Shown here piece after piece: positions 1 through 9,622 of a stretch of 61,027 nt of DNA. Below the pieces are notes generated by a model, which saw only the letters and a list, made by a program, of their open reading frames with translations, did not search any database and was not told where the DNA came from. Numbering within the stretch: the stretch's first letter is position 1; every line of letters begins with the position of its first letter. Made by a program: the position numbers and the translations under genes. The DNA comes from Sphingopyxis granuli NBRC 100800 (GTDB lineage: Bacteria > Pseudomonadota > Alphaproteobacteria > Sphingomonadales > Sphingomonadaceae), in assembly GCF_001591045.1 (NCBI RefSeq), contig NZ_BCUA01000016.1, forward strand, positions 1-61,027, read 5' to 3'.

Positions 1-38
1 CGTTCCCACGCAGGCAATCGGTCGGAACGTCGGCGCTC

Positions 39-110
39 GTTCCCCGGCGAAAGCCGGGGTCCAGATGGCATAGCCCTACCTCGCGTGGACCCCGGCTTTC
101 GCCGGGGAAC
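39..110. repeat. Long palindromic intergenic repeat, copy 1
   Basis: Two perfect 24-bp inverted arms (39-62 and 87-110, beginning gttccccggcgaaagccggg) flank a 24-base loop. A close copy lies at 60776-60846. It sits between genes, downstream of the minus-strand methyltransferase gene. The arrangement resembles the dispersed extragenic palindromes common in sphingomonad genomes. It could act as an mRNA 3' stabiliser or terminator; the sequence alone does not settle this. The rest of 1-183 shows no gene I can support. Confidence 0.8.
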
Positions 111-183
111 GATGAGTTGCCGAAAGGGGAGAGTTGCCAAGCGGCATCAGCGCGCCCGGGCCCTCGCCTGCTCCGGCGAGACG

Positions 184-840
184 TCAGCGCACCCTCGCCA
201 GGATGAACCCGTCCCATTTCTTGACGCCGACCGTCTGCACCGCGGTCGCGTCGATGCGCGCGTCGGCGTTCAGCATGTCGAACAGCGCCCGCGTGCCGTC
301 GATCCGCGGATCGCCGCTGTCCGGATCGAGCACACCGCCTTCGCGCACGACATTGTCGACGACGATCGTGGTACCGCTGCGGCCGAGCCGGATCGCTTCG
401 GCGACATAATGGGCGTTGCCCTGCTTGTCGGCGTCGATGAAGACGAAGTCGAACGGCGCCGCGCCGGTCATCGCGGCGAGACTGTCGCTCGCCGGCCCGA
501 CGCGGATATCGACCCGATCCGACACCCCCGCACGATCGAGATTTGCGCGCGCGACGCGGGCGTGCGCCTCCTCGATCTCCAGCGTCACCAGCTCGCCGTC
601 TTCGGGCAGCGCGCGCGCGAGCCAGATCGTCGAATAGCCGCCGAGCGTCCCGATTTCGAGGATGCGGCGGGCGCCCGCGATCTGCGCGAGCAGGAACAGC
701 ATCTTGCCCTGCGCCGCCGAAACGTCGATCGGCGGCAGGCCATTGGCCTCGTTGTTCGCAAGCGCAGCGGCGAGCGCGTCGTCATCGCCGAGCAGTTTCC
801 CGGCGATATAGGCATCGACGGCTCGCCAGCTGTCGCTCAT
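184..840 (-). CDS. Class I SAM-dependent O-methyltransferase (catechol-type)
   Basis: A 218-residue protein with the layout of the bacterial O-methyltransferase family 3 (catechol/caffeoyl-CoA type). The SAM motif I EIGTLGGYSTIWLA is near residues 62-75 and the metal-site motif FIDADK is near residue 138. These enzymes transfer a methyl group from SAM to a hydroxyl of a small molecule in a metal-dependent reaction; the substrate here is unknown. The start is the ATG at 840, whose A is also the last base of the aldolase stop codon (TGATG), so the two genes are translationally coupled. An in-frame reading upstream of 840 is only the aldolase gene in another frame. Confidence 0.9.
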   Translation of the reverse strand: MSDSWRAVDAYIAGKLLGDDDALAAALANNEANGLPPIDVSAAQGKMLFLLAQIAGARRILEIGTLGGYSTIWLARALPEDGELVTLEIEEAHARVARANLDRAGVSDRVDIRVGPASDSLAAMTGAAPFDFVFIDADKQGNAHYVAEAIRLGRSGTTIVVDNVVREGGVLDPDSGDPRIDGTRALFDMLNADARIDATAVQTVGVKKWDGFILARVR

Positions 841-1730
841 CAAGCCACCGAGGCGGCGTGGATTTCGTCGATCGCTCCGCCCAGCGAGGCGTCGAACGCC
901 GCGTCGTCCATCGAGGCGCGCAGGTCTTCGAGCAGCGCGCGGCTGAAGCTCGCGATGATGCCGGGGTTCTTCGCCAGTTCGACGCAGGCTTCGGGGCGCT
1001 TGTAGCCGCCCGACAGCGCGACGACGCGCAGCACCTTGGGATGGTCGACGAGCGGCTGGAACAGGCCGGGCTCGGTCGGCAGCGACAGCTTCAGCATCAC
1101 CGGCGCGCCGTCCCAAGCATCGAGCGCCGCAAGCGTTTCCTGAAGCAGCAGGCGATCCGCCGCGGCACGCTCGGCGCTCTTGATGTTCACTTCGGGCTCG
1201 ATGATCGGAACCAGGCCGTGCGCCGCGATGCGCTTTGCCTCGGCGAACTGCTGCTCGACGATCGCCTTGACGCCCGCCGGGTTGGCGAGGTTGATGACGC
1301 TGCGCATCTTGGTGCCGAACACCCCCTTGGCGACCGCACGCTGGCACAGCGCGTCGAGATCGGGCATCGGCTTCATCATCTGGACGCCATCGGCCTCGGC
1401 CTCCAGTCCCTTGTCAACCTTCAGGAACGGCACCACGCCGCGCTCCCACAGCAGCGCCGGCACCGGCTTGCCGCCGGCCTCGCCGTCCATCGTGCGTTCG
1501 AACAGGATCGCGCCGATCACCTTGCCGCCGCCGAAGCAGGGCGCGGTGACGATGCGGCTGCGCATTGCGTGGATCAGCCCGAACATCTCCTCGTCGTCCG
1601 ACCAGGCCCCTTCGTCGATGCCATAGCCCTTCAGGGCCTTGGGCGTCGAGCCGCCGCTCTGGTCAAGCGCGGCGATGAATCCCTGACCCGATTTGATCTT
1701 GTCCAGCATCTCGGCATTGGCGGCAGTCAT
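840..1730 (-). CDS. Class I fructose-bisphosphate aldolase
   Basis: A 296-residue class I aldolase (Schiff-base, metal-independent) that interconverts fructose 1,6-bisphosphate with dihydroxyacetone phosphate and glyceraldehyde 3-phosphate in the cytosol. The N-terminal signature GFIAALDQSGGSTPKALKG is near residues 17-35 and the Schiff-base lysine region VMLKLSLP lies in the C-terminal half. The ATG at 1730 is chosen because GGAGA lies just upstream; an in-frame ATG at 1751 lacks this. It follows pgk on the same strand, giving the order tkt-gap-pgk-aldolase, which is typical of sphingomonads that use these enzymes mostly in the gluconeogenic or pentose-phosphate direction. Confidence 0.93.
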   Translation of the reverse strand: MTAANAEMLDKIKSGQGFIAALDQSGGSTPKALKGYGIDEGAWSDDEEMFGLIHAMRSRIVTAPCFGGGKVIGAILFERTMDGEAGGKPVPALLWERGVVPFLKVDKGLEAEADGVQMMKPMPDLDALCQRAVAKGVFGTKMRSVINLANPAGVKAIVEQQFAEAKRIAAHGLVPIIEPEVNIKSAERAAADRLLLQETLAALDAWDGAPVMLKLSLPTEPGLFQPLVDHPKVLRVVALSGGYKRPEACVELAKNPGIIASFSRALLEDLRASMDDAAFDASLGGAIDEIHAASVA

Positions 1731-1805
1731 GTCATCTCCATTGGGCTGCATAGATTGGGGGAGCGATAGCCCGCGCCCCGACAGGAAGCAAATCGCAGGG
1801 CCGCG

Positions 1806-3002
1806 TCAGACCCTCAGCGCATCGACGCCCGGCAGCGGCTTGCCTTCCATCCATTCGAGGAAGGCGCCGCCGGCGGTCGAGACGAAGGTGAAGTCGTCCG
1901 CCACACCCGCGTGATTGAGCGCTGCGACGGTATCGCCGCCGCCGGCGACCGAGGTCAGCGACCCTTCGCGCGTCAGCGCCGCCGCAGTTCGGGCGAGCGC
2001 GACCGTCGCGGTGTCGAAAGGCGGCGTCTCGAAGGCGCCGAGCGGCCCGTTCCACACCAGCGTGCGGCAGGTCTTGAGCACATCGCCCAGCGCCTCGATC
2101 GCCGCCGGGCCGACGTCGAGGATCATCTCGTCGGCCGCGACCTCGTGGACGTTGACGGTGCGCGTCGGCGGATTGGGCGCGAACTGCTTCGCGACCACCA
2201 CGTCATAGGGCAGATGGATCGTGCATCCGGCCTTGTCGGCGCTGTCGAAGATGGCGTTGGCGGTTTCGACCAGATCGTGCTCGCACAGCGACTTGCCGAC
2301 ATCGACCCCGCGCGCGGCGAGGAAGGTATTCGCCATGCCGCCGCCGATGATCAGGTGATCGACCCGGCCGACAAGGTTCCGCAGCACGTCGATCTTGGTC
2401 GACACCTTGGCGCCGCCGACGACCGCCGCGACGGGATGCGCCGGGTTGCCGAGCGCCGCGTCGAGCGCCTTGAGCTCGGCTTCCATCGCCCGCCCGGCAT
2501 AGGCCGGCAGGCGATGCGCGATGCCTTCGGTCGAGCCATGGGCACGGTGCGCGGCGGAGAAGGCGTCGTTGACATAGAGGTCGCCCACTTCGGCCAGCGC
2601 GTCGGCGAAGGCGGGGTCGTTCTTCTCCTCGCCGGGGTGGAAGCGCGTATTCTCCATCACCGCGACGTCGCCGGGGGCGAGCACCGCGACGCCGGCCTTT
2701 GCGCCCTCGCCGATGCAGTCGGGGATGAACATCACCGAATGGCCCAGCACGTCGATCACCGCGTCGATGACGAGGCTCAGCGACTGGGTGGGATTCTTCG
2801 CGCCCTTCGGTCGCCCGAAATGCGCGAGCAGCAGCACGATCGCGCCCTTGTCGGACAGCTCGCGGATCGTCGGCATCGCCGCGCGGATGCGCGTGTCGTC
2901 GGTGACCGCGCCGTCGGACATCGGGACGTTGAGGTCGACGCGCACCAGCACTTTCTTGCCGGTAACGTCGCCGATGTCGTCGAGGGTTTTGAAGCCGGCC
3001 AT
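1806..3002 (-). CDS. pgk: Phosphoglycerate kinase
   Basis: A 398-residue protein, the normal length for bacterial PGK, which reversibly transfers phosphate between 1,3-bisphosphoglycerate and ADP. The N-terminal substrate side shows [12 protein letters not shown] and [11 protein letters not shown]. The C-terminal nucleotide side shows [22 protein letters not shown] and [11 protein letters not shown]. The ATG at 3002 has GGAG six bases upstream; the in-frame ATG at 3014 does not. It lies between gap and the aldolase gene on the same strand. Confidence 0.96.
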   Translation of the reverse strand: MAGFKTLDDIGDVTGKKVLVRVDLNVPMSDGAVTDDTRIRAAMPTIRELSDKGAIVLLLAHFGRPKGAKNPTQSLSLVIDAVIDVLGHSVMFIPDCIGEGAKAGVAVLAPGDVAVMENTRFHPGEEKNDPAFADALAEVGDLYVNDAFSAAHRAHGSTEGIAHRLPAYAGRAMEAELKALDAALGNPAHPVAAVVGGAKVSTKIDVLRNLVGRVDHLIIGGGMANTFLAARGVDVGKSLCEHDLVETANAIFDSADKAGCTIHLPYDVVVAKQFAPNPPTRTVNVHEVAADEMILDVGPAAIEALGDVLKTCRTLVWNGPLGAFETPPFDTATVALARTAAALTREGSLTSVAGGGDTVAALNHAGVADDFTFVSTAGGAFLEWMEGKPLPGVDALRV

Positions 3003-3084
3003 ATTCAACTCCATTCGCCCCGATCGCGTCGAAGCATCTTCGCGTCTCTATATCCCGTCGTTACGAGATCCCGAAGGGGCCGCG

Positions 3085-3155
3085 GCAATCTCCAGCGGGT
3101 GGCTCATGCGCCATGGCTGGAGATTGCTTCGTCGCTGCGCTCCTCGCAATGACGA
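3085..3155. repeat. Inverted repeat of the gcaatc..gattgc family
   Basis: Arms gcaatctccag (3085-3095) and ctggagattgc (3117-3127) are perfectly complementary. They are followed by the tail ctcgcaatgacg, which recurs in the element at 52870-52946. It lies between gap and pgk, where it may separate or attenuate the transcripts. It is non-coding. Confidence 0.65.
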
Positions 3156-3168
3156 TATGCGAATTGCC

Positions 3169-4176
3169 TTACAGCAGCCCGGCGATCACGCCCGCAGTAT
3201 CGACCATGCGGTTCGAGAAGCCCCATTCATTGTCGTACCAGCTGACGACGCGAACCAGCTTGCCTTCGAGCACCGAGGTTTCGAGGCTGTCGACCGTCGA
3301 GCTGGCCGGGCAATGATTATAGTCAATCGACACCAGCGGCTCGTCCGAATAGGCGAGGACGCCCTTCAGCGCGCCTTCCGACGCATCCTTGAGGATCTTG
3401 TTCACTTCCTCGACGCTCGTGTCGCGGCCCGGCGTGAAGGTCAGGTCGACCAGGCTGACGTTCGGGGTCGGCACGCGGATCGCCGAACCGTCGAGCTTGC
3501 CCTTGAGCTCGGGCAGCACCTCAGCAACCGCGCGCGCGGCGCCGGTCGTCGTCGGGATGATCGACATGCCGGCGGCGCGAGCGCGGCGCATGTCGCTGTG
3601 GATCTGGTCGAGAATCTTCTGGTCGTTGGTATAGGCGTGGACCGTGGTCATCAGGCCGCGCTCGATCCCCAGCGCCTCGTGAAGCACCTTGGCGACGGGC
3701 GCGAGGCAGTTGGTGGTGCAGCTGGCGTTCGACACGATCTTGTGATCGGCGGTCAGCTTGTCATGGTTGACGCCATAGACGACGGTCAGGTCGACGCCCT
3801 TGGCGGGGGCCGAGATCAGCACGCGCTTGGCGCCGGCGGCGAGGTGCTTGCCCGCGCTTTCAGCGTCGGTGAAGAAGCCCGTGCATTCGAGCGCGATGTC
3901 GACGCCGAGCTCGCCGTGCGGCAGGTTCGCGGGATCGCGTTCCTTGGTCACGCGGATCGCCTTGCCATTGACGATCATCTGATCGCCTTCGGCCTTGACA
4001 TCGCCCGGGAACGGGCCGTGGACGCTGTCGCGCTTGAACAGCAGCGCATTCGCCTTCGCATCGGCGAGGTCGTTGATCGCGACCAGTTCGAGGCCGCAGT
4101 CCGGCCGTTCGAGGATCGCGCGGGCCACCAGGCGGCCGATGCGTCCAAAACCGTTGATTGCGACTTTCACTGCCAT
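3169..4176 (-). CDS. gap: Type I glyceraldehyde-3-phosphate dehydrogenase
   Basis: A 335-residue NAD-dependent GAPDH that catalyses the oxidative phosphorylation of glyceraldehyde 3-phosphate and its reverse. The N-terminal Rossmann motif is [11 protein letters not shown] (residues 5-15). The catalytic cysteine lies in [12 protein letters not shown], and the C-terminal signature [14 protein letters not shown] is intact. AAAGGA precedes the ATG at 4176 at about nine bases. The gene sits 39 bases downstream of tkt and upstream of pgk on the same strand. Confidence 0.96.
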   Translation of the reverse strand: MAVKVAINGFGRIGRLVARAILERPDCGLELVAINDLADAKANALLFKRDSVHGPFPGDVKAEGDQMIVNGKAIRVTKERDPANLPHGELGVDIALECTGFFTDAESAGKHLAAGAKRVLISAPAKGVDLTVVYGVNHDKLTADHKIVSNASCTTNCLAPVAKVLHEALGIERGLMTTVHAYTNDQKILDQIHSDMRRARAAGMSIIPTTTGAARAVAEVLPELKGKLDGSAIRVPTPNVSLVDLTFTPGRDTSVEEVNKILKDASEGALKGVLAYSDEPLVSIDYNHCPASSTVDSLETSVLEGKLVRVVSWYDNEWGFSNRMVDTAGVIAGLL

Positions 4177-4215
4177 GTCGAAACGTCCTTTCTGCGGAAG
4201 AGGTCGGGCGGGTCC

Positions 4216-6186
4216 TTATTGACCGAGCCGGGCCAGGATCTGGGGAGCGATAGCATCGGCGGTCAGGCCGAAATGCCGGTAGAGATCGTCGATCGGCGCC
4301 GAAGCGCCGAAGCTGTCGATGCCGAAGCGCAGACCGTCGCGGCCGGTATAGCGTTCCCACCCGAAGGTGGTGCCCGCCTCGATCGAGACGATCAGCGCGT
4401 CGCGCGGCAGGACGTCGGCGCGATAGGCGACATCCTGTTCGTCGAACAATTCGGTCGAGACCATCGAAACGACGTCGGCGCCCTGCCCCGCCGCTTCGAG
4501 CCGCTCGGCAACGTCGAGCGCAAGCGACACCTCCGAACCCGTCGCGACGAGCACGACGCGGCGCGCCGCCGCTGCGTCGCGCAAACGGTAAGCGCCTTTC
4601 AAACAAAGATTTTCGGTGACGTCATGCCGCAACGGCGGCAGGTTCTGGCGGGTCAGCGCGAGCAGCGTCGGGCGATCGTCCTGCGCGAGCGCGATGGCCC
4701 AGCATTCGGCGGTCTCCACCGCGTCGGCGGGACGCATGACGAGCAGATTCGGCATCGCGCGCAGCGACTGCAGATGCTCGATCGGCTGGTGTGTCGGACC
4801 ATCCTCGCCCAGTCCGATGCTGTCGTGCGTCATCACATAGACGACGCGCTGGCGCTGGAGCGCCGACAGGCGGATCGCACCGCGGCAATAATCCGAAAAC
4901 ACCAGGAAGGTGCCGCCATAGGGGATGACGCCGCCGTGCAGCGCCATGCCGTTCATCGCCGCCGCCATGCCGAATTCGCGGATGCCATAATAGATATAGC
5001 GGCCCGAATAATCGTCCTTGGTCAACGGCTTGGTCGACGACGTTTTGGTATTGTTCGAACCCGTCAGGTCGGCGCTGCCGCCGACGAGCGCCGCGATATC
5101 GGCGGTGAGCGCGGTCAGGGCGTTTTCCGACGCCTTGCGCGTCGCGACCTTCGGCGGTTCGGCCACCAGCGAGTCGAGATAGGTACGGAAGGCGTCGCCC
5201 GGCGCGACCTTGCCGCTCAGACGATCCTCGAATTCCTTTTTATTCCCGTTCGTTGCAAGCCGATCATTCCATTCGGCATGAAGCGTCCGGCCACGCGCGC
5301 CGAACCCCCGCCACGCTTCGGCGATTTCGGCGGGAATCACGAAGGGCTCGGCCGTCCAGCCGAGATTGGCGCGCGCCGCGGCGATCTCGTCGGCGCCGAG
5401 CGGCGATCCGTGCGTCGCCGCGGTGCCCTGCTTGTTCGGGGCGCCGAAACCGATCAGCGTCCGGCAGGCGATCAGCGACGGGCGGCCGTCGGCGATGGCG
5501 GCGTCGATCGCGCGGCGGATATCGGCGGGATCGTGCCCGTCGCAGCTTTCGACGTGCCAGCCGGTCGCCGCATAGCGCGCCCGAACATCCTCGCTCGTCG
5601 ACAGGTCGGTCGAGCCGTCGATGGTGATGCGATTGTCGTCCCACAGCACGATCAGGCGGCCGAGCCCCAGATGCCCGGCCAGGCCGATCGCTTCGTGGTT
5701 GATGCCCTCCATCAGGCAGCCGTCGCCGGCGATCACCCAGGTGCGGTGGTCAACCAGCTCGTCGCCGTAGATCGCGTTCAGATGGCGCTCGGCGATCGCC
5801 ATGCCGACCGCGGTCGCGAGCCCCTGCCCCAGCGGCCCGGTCGTCATCTCGACGCCCGCCAGCTCGAAATTCTCGGGATGTCCCGCGCACGGGCTGTGCA
5901 GCTGGCGGAACGCGCGGATTTCGTCGATCGTCGGGTGCGCATAGCCCGCGAGGTGCAACGTCGCATAGGCGAGCATCGAGCCATGCCCCGCCGAAAGAAC
6001 GAATCGGTCGCGATCGGGCCATGCCGGATCGCTGGGATCGAACTTCAGATAATCCGAATAAAGCACCGTCGCGACATCGGCCATGCCCATCGGCATGCCC
6101 GGATGGCCGCTGTTCGCGGCCTGGACGGCGTCCATCGCGAGCGCACGGATCGCGTTGGCGAGCTGACGTTCGGGCAGTGTCATCAT
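4216..6186 (-). CDS. tkt: Transketolase
   Basis: A 656-residue ThDP-dependent transketolase of the non-oxidative pentose phosphate pathway. It carries the N-terminal GHPGMPMGMADV and the ThDP/metal motif GDGCLMEGINHEA. The pyrimidine-domain stretch DSIGLGEDGPTHQPIEHLQSLR is also intact. Two adjacent ATG codons (6186 and 6183) follow GGGGGA; 6183 has the more usual spacing, so the protein may be one residue shorter. It is the first gene of the minus-strand tkt-gap-pgk-aldolase run. Confidence 0.95.
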   Translation of the reverse strand: MMTLPERQLANAIRALAMDAVQAANSGHPGMPMGMADVATVLYSDYLKFDPSDPAWPDRDRFVLSAGHGSMLAYATLHLAGYAHPTIDEIRAFRQLHSPCAGHPENFELAGVEMTTGPLGQGLATAVGMAIAERHLNAIYGDELVDHRTWVIAGDGCLMEGINHEAIGLAGHLGLGRLIVLWDDNRITIDGSTDLSTSEDVRARYAATGWHVESCDGHDPADIRRAIDAAIADGRPSLIACRTLIGFGAPNKQGTAATHGSPLGADEIAAARANLGWTAEPFVIPAEIAEAWRGFGARGRTLHAEWNDRLATNGNKKEFEDRLSGKVAPGDAFRTYLDSLVAEPPKVATRKASENALTALTADIAALVGGSADLTGSNNTKTSSTKPLTKDDYSGRYIYYGIREFGMAAAMNGMALHGGVIPYGGTFLVFSDYCRGAIRLSALQRQRVVYVMTHDSIGLGEDGPTHQPIEHLQSLRAMPNLLVMRPADAVETAECWAIALAQDDRPTLLALTRQNLPPLRHDVTENLCLKGAYRLRDAAAARRVVLVATGSEVSLALDVAERLEAAGQGADVVSMVSTELFDEQDVAYRADVLPRDALIVSIEAGTTFGWERYTGRDGLRFGIDSFGASAPIDDLYRHFGLTADAIAPQILARLGQ

Positions 6187-6328
6187 TCCCCCGGAGTGGA
6201 CAGGCTGGTTGCGCGACAGCCCTTTGCGGGGGCAGTGCCCAGAGTCAACCGCTCGCGGCAGAATTTCGCCCGCATTTCGGCGTGGAGAGGCGATTGCACC
6301 CCCTTCGCGGCGCTGCTAACCCTTGGTC

Positions 6329-6538
6329 ATGGAACTCGATCTCGACGAATCCAGCCTGGCCATCGGCCGCATCGAGCGGGCGCTGAGCCGGATCGAAAAG
6401 GCGCTGGCCGATCGCGAAAGCAGACCGGCCCCCGCCCCCGCACCGTCCGAAACCGCCAGTCAAAGCGCCCTGAAAGCCGAGGTTGCGGCGGTCATCGGCG
6501 AACTCGACCGGCTGATCAACGAGGCGAAACATGGCTGA
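6329..6538 (+). CDS. Short coiled-coil protein upstream of zapA
   Basis: A 69-residue protein with a helical, heptad-like N-terminus (IGRIERALSRIEKALADRE), an Ala-Pro linker and a second helical segment (VAAVIGELDRLINEAKHG). It overlaps zapA by 8 bases (ATGGCTGA), so the two are coupled. A small open frame in this position before zapA is a recurring arrangement in sphingomonads. Its function is unknown, but the context points to cell division. The ATG at 6329 was preferred over an in-frame TTG at 6323. Confidence 0.75.
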   Translation: MELDLDESSLAIGRIERALSRIEKALADRESRPAPAPAPSETASQSALKAEVAAVIGELDRLINEAKHG

Positions 6539-6968
6539 CGTCAAGCTCCAGATCGCCGGCCGCCCCTATGACGTGCATTGCGCCGACGGGCAGGAAGAGC
6601 GGCTTCACCAGCTCGCGGGGATCGTCGACACCAAGGCGCGCACGATCCAGGGTGGAACCGAGGTCCGCCAGCTGCTGTTCACCGCGCTTCTGCTCGCCGA
6701 CGAGGCGCACGAGGCGCGGGCCAAGGCCGAAAAGGCCGAACCCCAGTCCGATTCGCTGCGCGCCGCGGTCGCGCTCGCCGAAAGCCGCGAGGCGGCGGCG
6801 CGCGACGCCCTGCGCGAAGCCGAGGCGCGCGAGCAGGCGCTGCGCGCCGAACTCGACGCCGCGCGGCAGGCGTCAGCGCCGCCGCCGCGCAACGCCCACG
6901 ACCGTGCCCTGCTCCAGATCGCCGAGCGGATCGAAGCGCTCGCCGACCGGGCCGAGCGGATGCCCTGA
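6531..6968 (+). CDS. zapA: Cell division protein ZapA
   Basis: A 145-residue protein. The ZapA-family N-terminus (VKLQIAGRPYDVHCADGQEERLHQLAGIVD) is followed by a long alanine-rich coiled coil from about residue 60. ZapA binds and bundles FtsZ at mid-cell. The assignment is supported by the classic order zapA-6S RNA-fau. The C-terminal coiled coil is longer than in E. coli ZapA (about 109 residues). The gene overlaps the upstream small coiled-coil gene by 8 bases. Confidence 0.88.
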   Translation: MADVKLQIAGRPYDVHCADGQEERLHQLAGIVDTKARTIQGGTEVRQLLFTALLLADEAHEARAKAEKAEPQSDSLRAAVALAESREAAARDALREAEAREQALRAELDAARQASAPPPRNAHDRALLQIAERIEALADRAERMP

Positions 6969-6977
6969 CGGAATGGG

Positions 6978-7006
6978 TTGAGACCGGGCGCCGGCATCCC
7001 TAGATA
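6978..7006 (+). promoter_or_regulatory. sigma70-like promoter of 6S RNA
   Basis: TTGAGA (6978-6983) and TAGATA (7001-7006) are separated by exactly 17 bases. The expected start, near 7013, coincides with the first base of the closing stem of the 6S RNA. Confidence 0.7.
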
Positions 7007-7012
7007 GGGGGC

Positions 7013-7172
7013 GGCGGGCACTGCCCGGCACGAGCCGCTGCGAATATCCCTGAGGCGATACATCATCCAAGGGAGCTGTCCCTGCCCGGACCCTGGTCCG
7101 ACGTACATGGCCCCCACCTGACGTTACTGGCGTCAGAGGATTTTCCGGCAAACGACCACGGTGGTCCCGCCA
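7013..7172 (+). ncRNA. ssrS: 6S RNA
   Basis: About 160 nt between zapA and fau, the classic 6S RNA site. The 5' GGCGGG (7013-7018) pairs perfectly with the 3' CCCGCC (7166-7171) to form the closing stem. The interior carries ATCCCTGAGGCGATACATCA (from 7048), which resembles the conserved arm of known 6S RNAs. A hairpin near 7117-7137 (cctgacg..cgtcagagg) is consistent with the 3' side. 6S RNA mimics an open promoter and sequesters sigma70 RNA polymerase in stationary phase. The ends are inferred from the promoter and pairing. Confidence 0.85.
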
Positions 7173-7202
7173 CCCACCGCGCAAGAGAGGCTGCGACAGG
7201 CG

Positions 7203-7796
7203 ATGACCGACCCGGCCCCCGACCTGGCGCAGCGAAAACAGGAACTGCGCGACAGGCTGCGTTTCCGGCGCCGGCATTTCGCGGCGAATCTCGATCCGAT
7301 GGCGCGGCTCGCCGCCTTCCGCGCGCTGCCCGCCCCGCTCGCCGAGCGGCTGGCGGAGGAGCCGCTGGTCGGCGGCTATGCGCCGTGGGGCGATGAACCC
7401 GACATCCTGCCCGCGCTGGCCGGCATCGCGGCGCGCGGCGCGCTTGCGCTGCCCCATCATGCGGCGCGCGACGCCGCCATGGCGTTCCGGCACTGTCCGA
7501 AGGGTGCGGCGCTGGTGCGCGGGCCGTGGGGCTCACCGCAACCGGGCCCCGACACCGAAAGCGCGATCCCGTCGATCCTGTTCGTCCCGCTCGTCGGTTT
7601 CGACCGGCACGGCGGCCGCCTCGGGCAGGGCGGCGGGCATTACGACCGCTTCCTTGCGGACCACCCGTCCCTCCCCCGCATCGGCGTCGGATGGTCGGTG
7701 CAGGAGGTGGACGCGCTTCCCGTGTCGGCGCTCGACGCGCCGCTCGATGCCATATGGACCGAACAGGAATTCATCCTGTGTGGAGACCGTCTATGA
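7203..7796 (+). CDS. fau: 5-formyltetrahydrofolate cyclo-ligase
   Basis: A 197-residue cytosolic enzyme that converts 5-formyl-THF to 5,10-methenyl-THF with ATP. The family signature FDRHGGRLGQGGGHYDRFL is near residues 133-151, and the N-terminal KQELRDRLRFRRR is typical. The ATG at 7203 was chosen because the upstream GTG at 7161 lies inside the 6S RNA stem. It overlaps the next gene by four bases (ATGA). Confidence 0.92.
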   Translation: MTDPAPDLAQRKQELRDRLRFRRRHFAANLDPMARLAAFRALPAPLAERLAEEPLVGGYAPWGDEPDILPALAGIAARGALALPHHAARDAAMAFRHCPKGAALVRGPWGSPQPGPDTESAIPSILFVPLVGFDRHGGRLGQGGGHYDRFLADHPSLPRIGVGWSVQEVDALPVSALDAPLDAIWTEQEFILCGDRL

Positions 7797-8020
7797 CCGC
7801 TGCCCCCGATCCCCAGCCAAGCTGGCGCAAGCCCGCCGGAATCGCGCTGATCCTGCTGCTGATCGTCGCCTGGGCGACGATCGTCGTCGCGCTTTCGCCG
7901 TGGGTCGGCACTTGGCCGGTGCTGGTGCAGGGCCTGTTCTATCTGGTGGCGGGGATCGTGTGGGTGCTGCCGCTGAAACCGCTACTGCGCTGGATGGAAC
8001 TCGGCCGCTGGCGCGGATAG
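7793..8020 (+). CDS. DUF2842 small membrane protein
   Basis: A 75-residue protein with two hydrophobic segments (about residues 15-35 and 43-62) and a basic C-terminus (LRWMELGRWRG). Its size, its position after fau and the W(K/R)..P motifs match DUF2842, a small inner-membrane family of alphaproteobacteria with no known function. It is coupled to fau by an ATGA overlap. Confidence 0.8.
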   Translation: MTAAPDPQPSWRKPAGIALILLLIVAWATIVVALSPWVGTWPVLVQGLFYLVAGIVWVLPLKPLLRWMELGRWRG

Positions 8021-8108
8021 ATCGAGGCCGAACGGCTTCGGTCGACGACAGCGCAACGGTTTTTCCAGATATTTTCGGGAGGGGCGCCTTCCCGCCTTGG
8101 GCAGGGAA

Positions 8109-8185
<77 letters not shown>

Positions 8186-8228
8186 TTGCGCTTGGGAGCC
8201 GCGCCAATATGGCCCCCGTCCCGACCTG

Positions 8229-9428
8229 TCAACCGTCGCTTTCCATCTCGGTGCGATTTAACCGGTCGCGCATCTCCTCCACTGTCGTCAACGTGCCGCG
8301 CTCAAACAGGAAACCGGCCAGATCGGGGGTTCCCGTCGACTGCAGTACCGTCTGGAGAATCAGCAGCAGCGGCACCGCGAGTAGCGCGCCCGGCGCCCCC
8401 CAGACCCAGCCCCAGAAGCTGAGCGAGACGAGGATTAGCAGCGGATTGACCGTCAGCCGCCGTCCAAGGACCAGCGGCGTGATCAGATTCGCCTCGACCA
8501 GATGGACGCCGACGAAGATCAGCGCGGGCAACAGCGCGAATCCGACCGCGTCGAACGTCATCAGCCCGCCCAGCCCGAGCAAAGTCGCAGCGACGATCGG
8601 GCCCAGATAGGGTACGAAGTTGCACAACGTGACGATCCCGCCCCACATGAAGGGCGACGGCATGCCCAGCGCCCAAAGCAGCAGCGCGACGACGAGGCCC
8701 AGGATCGCGTTGATCATCGTGATCGTCGCCAGATAGTCGGCCGTCGCATCGACGACATTCTGGATCACGCGCGCCGTCTGCATCGCGCCGTCGAAGCTGC
8801 CGCGGCGCCGGATCGTTCCCTTGCGCAGCCGTGTCCAGCCGGCGAGGAAGAAAAAGATCACCAGCACCGCGAAGAAGAGCTGGATCGCCGCCGACGGCGC
8901 GGCGGAGATGAAATAATCGACCACGGAGGTCGGCGCGGTCGCCGCGACCGCCTGCGACGCCGCTTCGGTCCCGCTCGCGACCGAGGTCAGCGTCCGGTCG
9001 ACGAACTTCTGCAACGTCGAATAGAAGTCGATCAGCGGCGCGAGATTGCTCTGGATGCGCGGGATCGATTCGGGGAGCCGCGCGAACCAGCCGGTCGCGG
9101 GAACGACGATGATCGCCAGCGCGGCGTTCACCAGCATCAGGAAAGCCGACAGCGACAGGAAGGACGCGAGCGCCGAAGGCACGCCGCGCCGTTCGAGCCA
9201 TTCGAGCAGCGGCACCAGCGCGATGGCGATCACGATCGCGGCGGTCAGCGGCAGGAAGAATTCGGCGCCGGCCTGAAGCGCGAAGGGCAGCCCGAGGCAA
9301 AAGGACGCGCCCAATATCAGCGCCAGCGCCGCGAGCAGCCGATCGCGGCGAAAATCGTCGATCTCGATCTGCTGCAGGGGATTGCCGCGCGCCGGGCGCG
9401 CGCCCTTCCTCCCCCTGTCCTCGCTCAC
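8229..9428 (-). CDS. AI-2E family transporter (PerM/YdiK-like permease)
   Basis: A 399-residue polytopic membrane protein. It has paired hydrophobic segments near the N-terminus (ALALILGASFCLGL, TAAIVIAIALVPLLEWLERRGVP), a middle soluble part, then a block of helices with NAILGLVVALLLWALGMPSPFMWGG and NFVPYLGPIVAATLLG, typical of the AI-2E transporter family. Members export small molecules or ions; the true substrate is unclear. The start is a GTG at 9428 with a strong AGGAGG five bases upstream. It is transcribed away from the DUF11 cluster, with a 194-base intergenic region holding both promoters. Confidence 0.88.
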   Translation of the reverse strand: MSEDRGRKGARPARGNPLQQIEIDDFRRDRLLAALALILGASFCLGLPFALQAGAEFFLPLTAAIVIAIALVPLLEWLERRGVPSALASFLSLSAFLMLVNAALAIIVVPATGWFARLPESIPRIQSNLAPLIDFYSTLQKFVDRTLTSVASGTEAASQAVAATAPTSVVDYFISAAPSAAIQLFFAVLVIFFFLAGWTRLRKGTIRRRGSFDGAMQTARVIQNVVDATADYLATITMINAILGLVVALLLWALGMPSPFMWGGIVTLCNFVPYLGPIVAATLLGLGGLMTFDAVGFALLPALIFVGVHLVEANLITPLVLGRRLTVNPLLILVSLSFWGWVWGAPGALLAVPLLLILQTVLQSTGTPDLAGFLFERGTLTTVEEMRDRLNRTEMESDG

Positions 9429-9622
9429 GTGGGCCTCCTGGTTAACCGCTTCGTCTTAAGCGAGTTTCCCGGACCGCGCCAGCCGGCCGCTGAGGCGAGA
9501 CGCGAAAAACCATCCTGTCCTGTTTCGAGCCAGAATGCCGCGTCCCTACCGGCAATTTAACCAGAAATTTTCCTTTTTCCGCGATGACCGTCGGCACGGA
9601 CCAGCCTTCGGAGTCACATATC

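Noticed and set aside
2713..6981. A 1422-codon open frame on the plus strand
   Set aside because: It is antisense to pgk, gap and tkt, is arginine-rich, and has no family motif. It is a by-product of high GC third-position bias.
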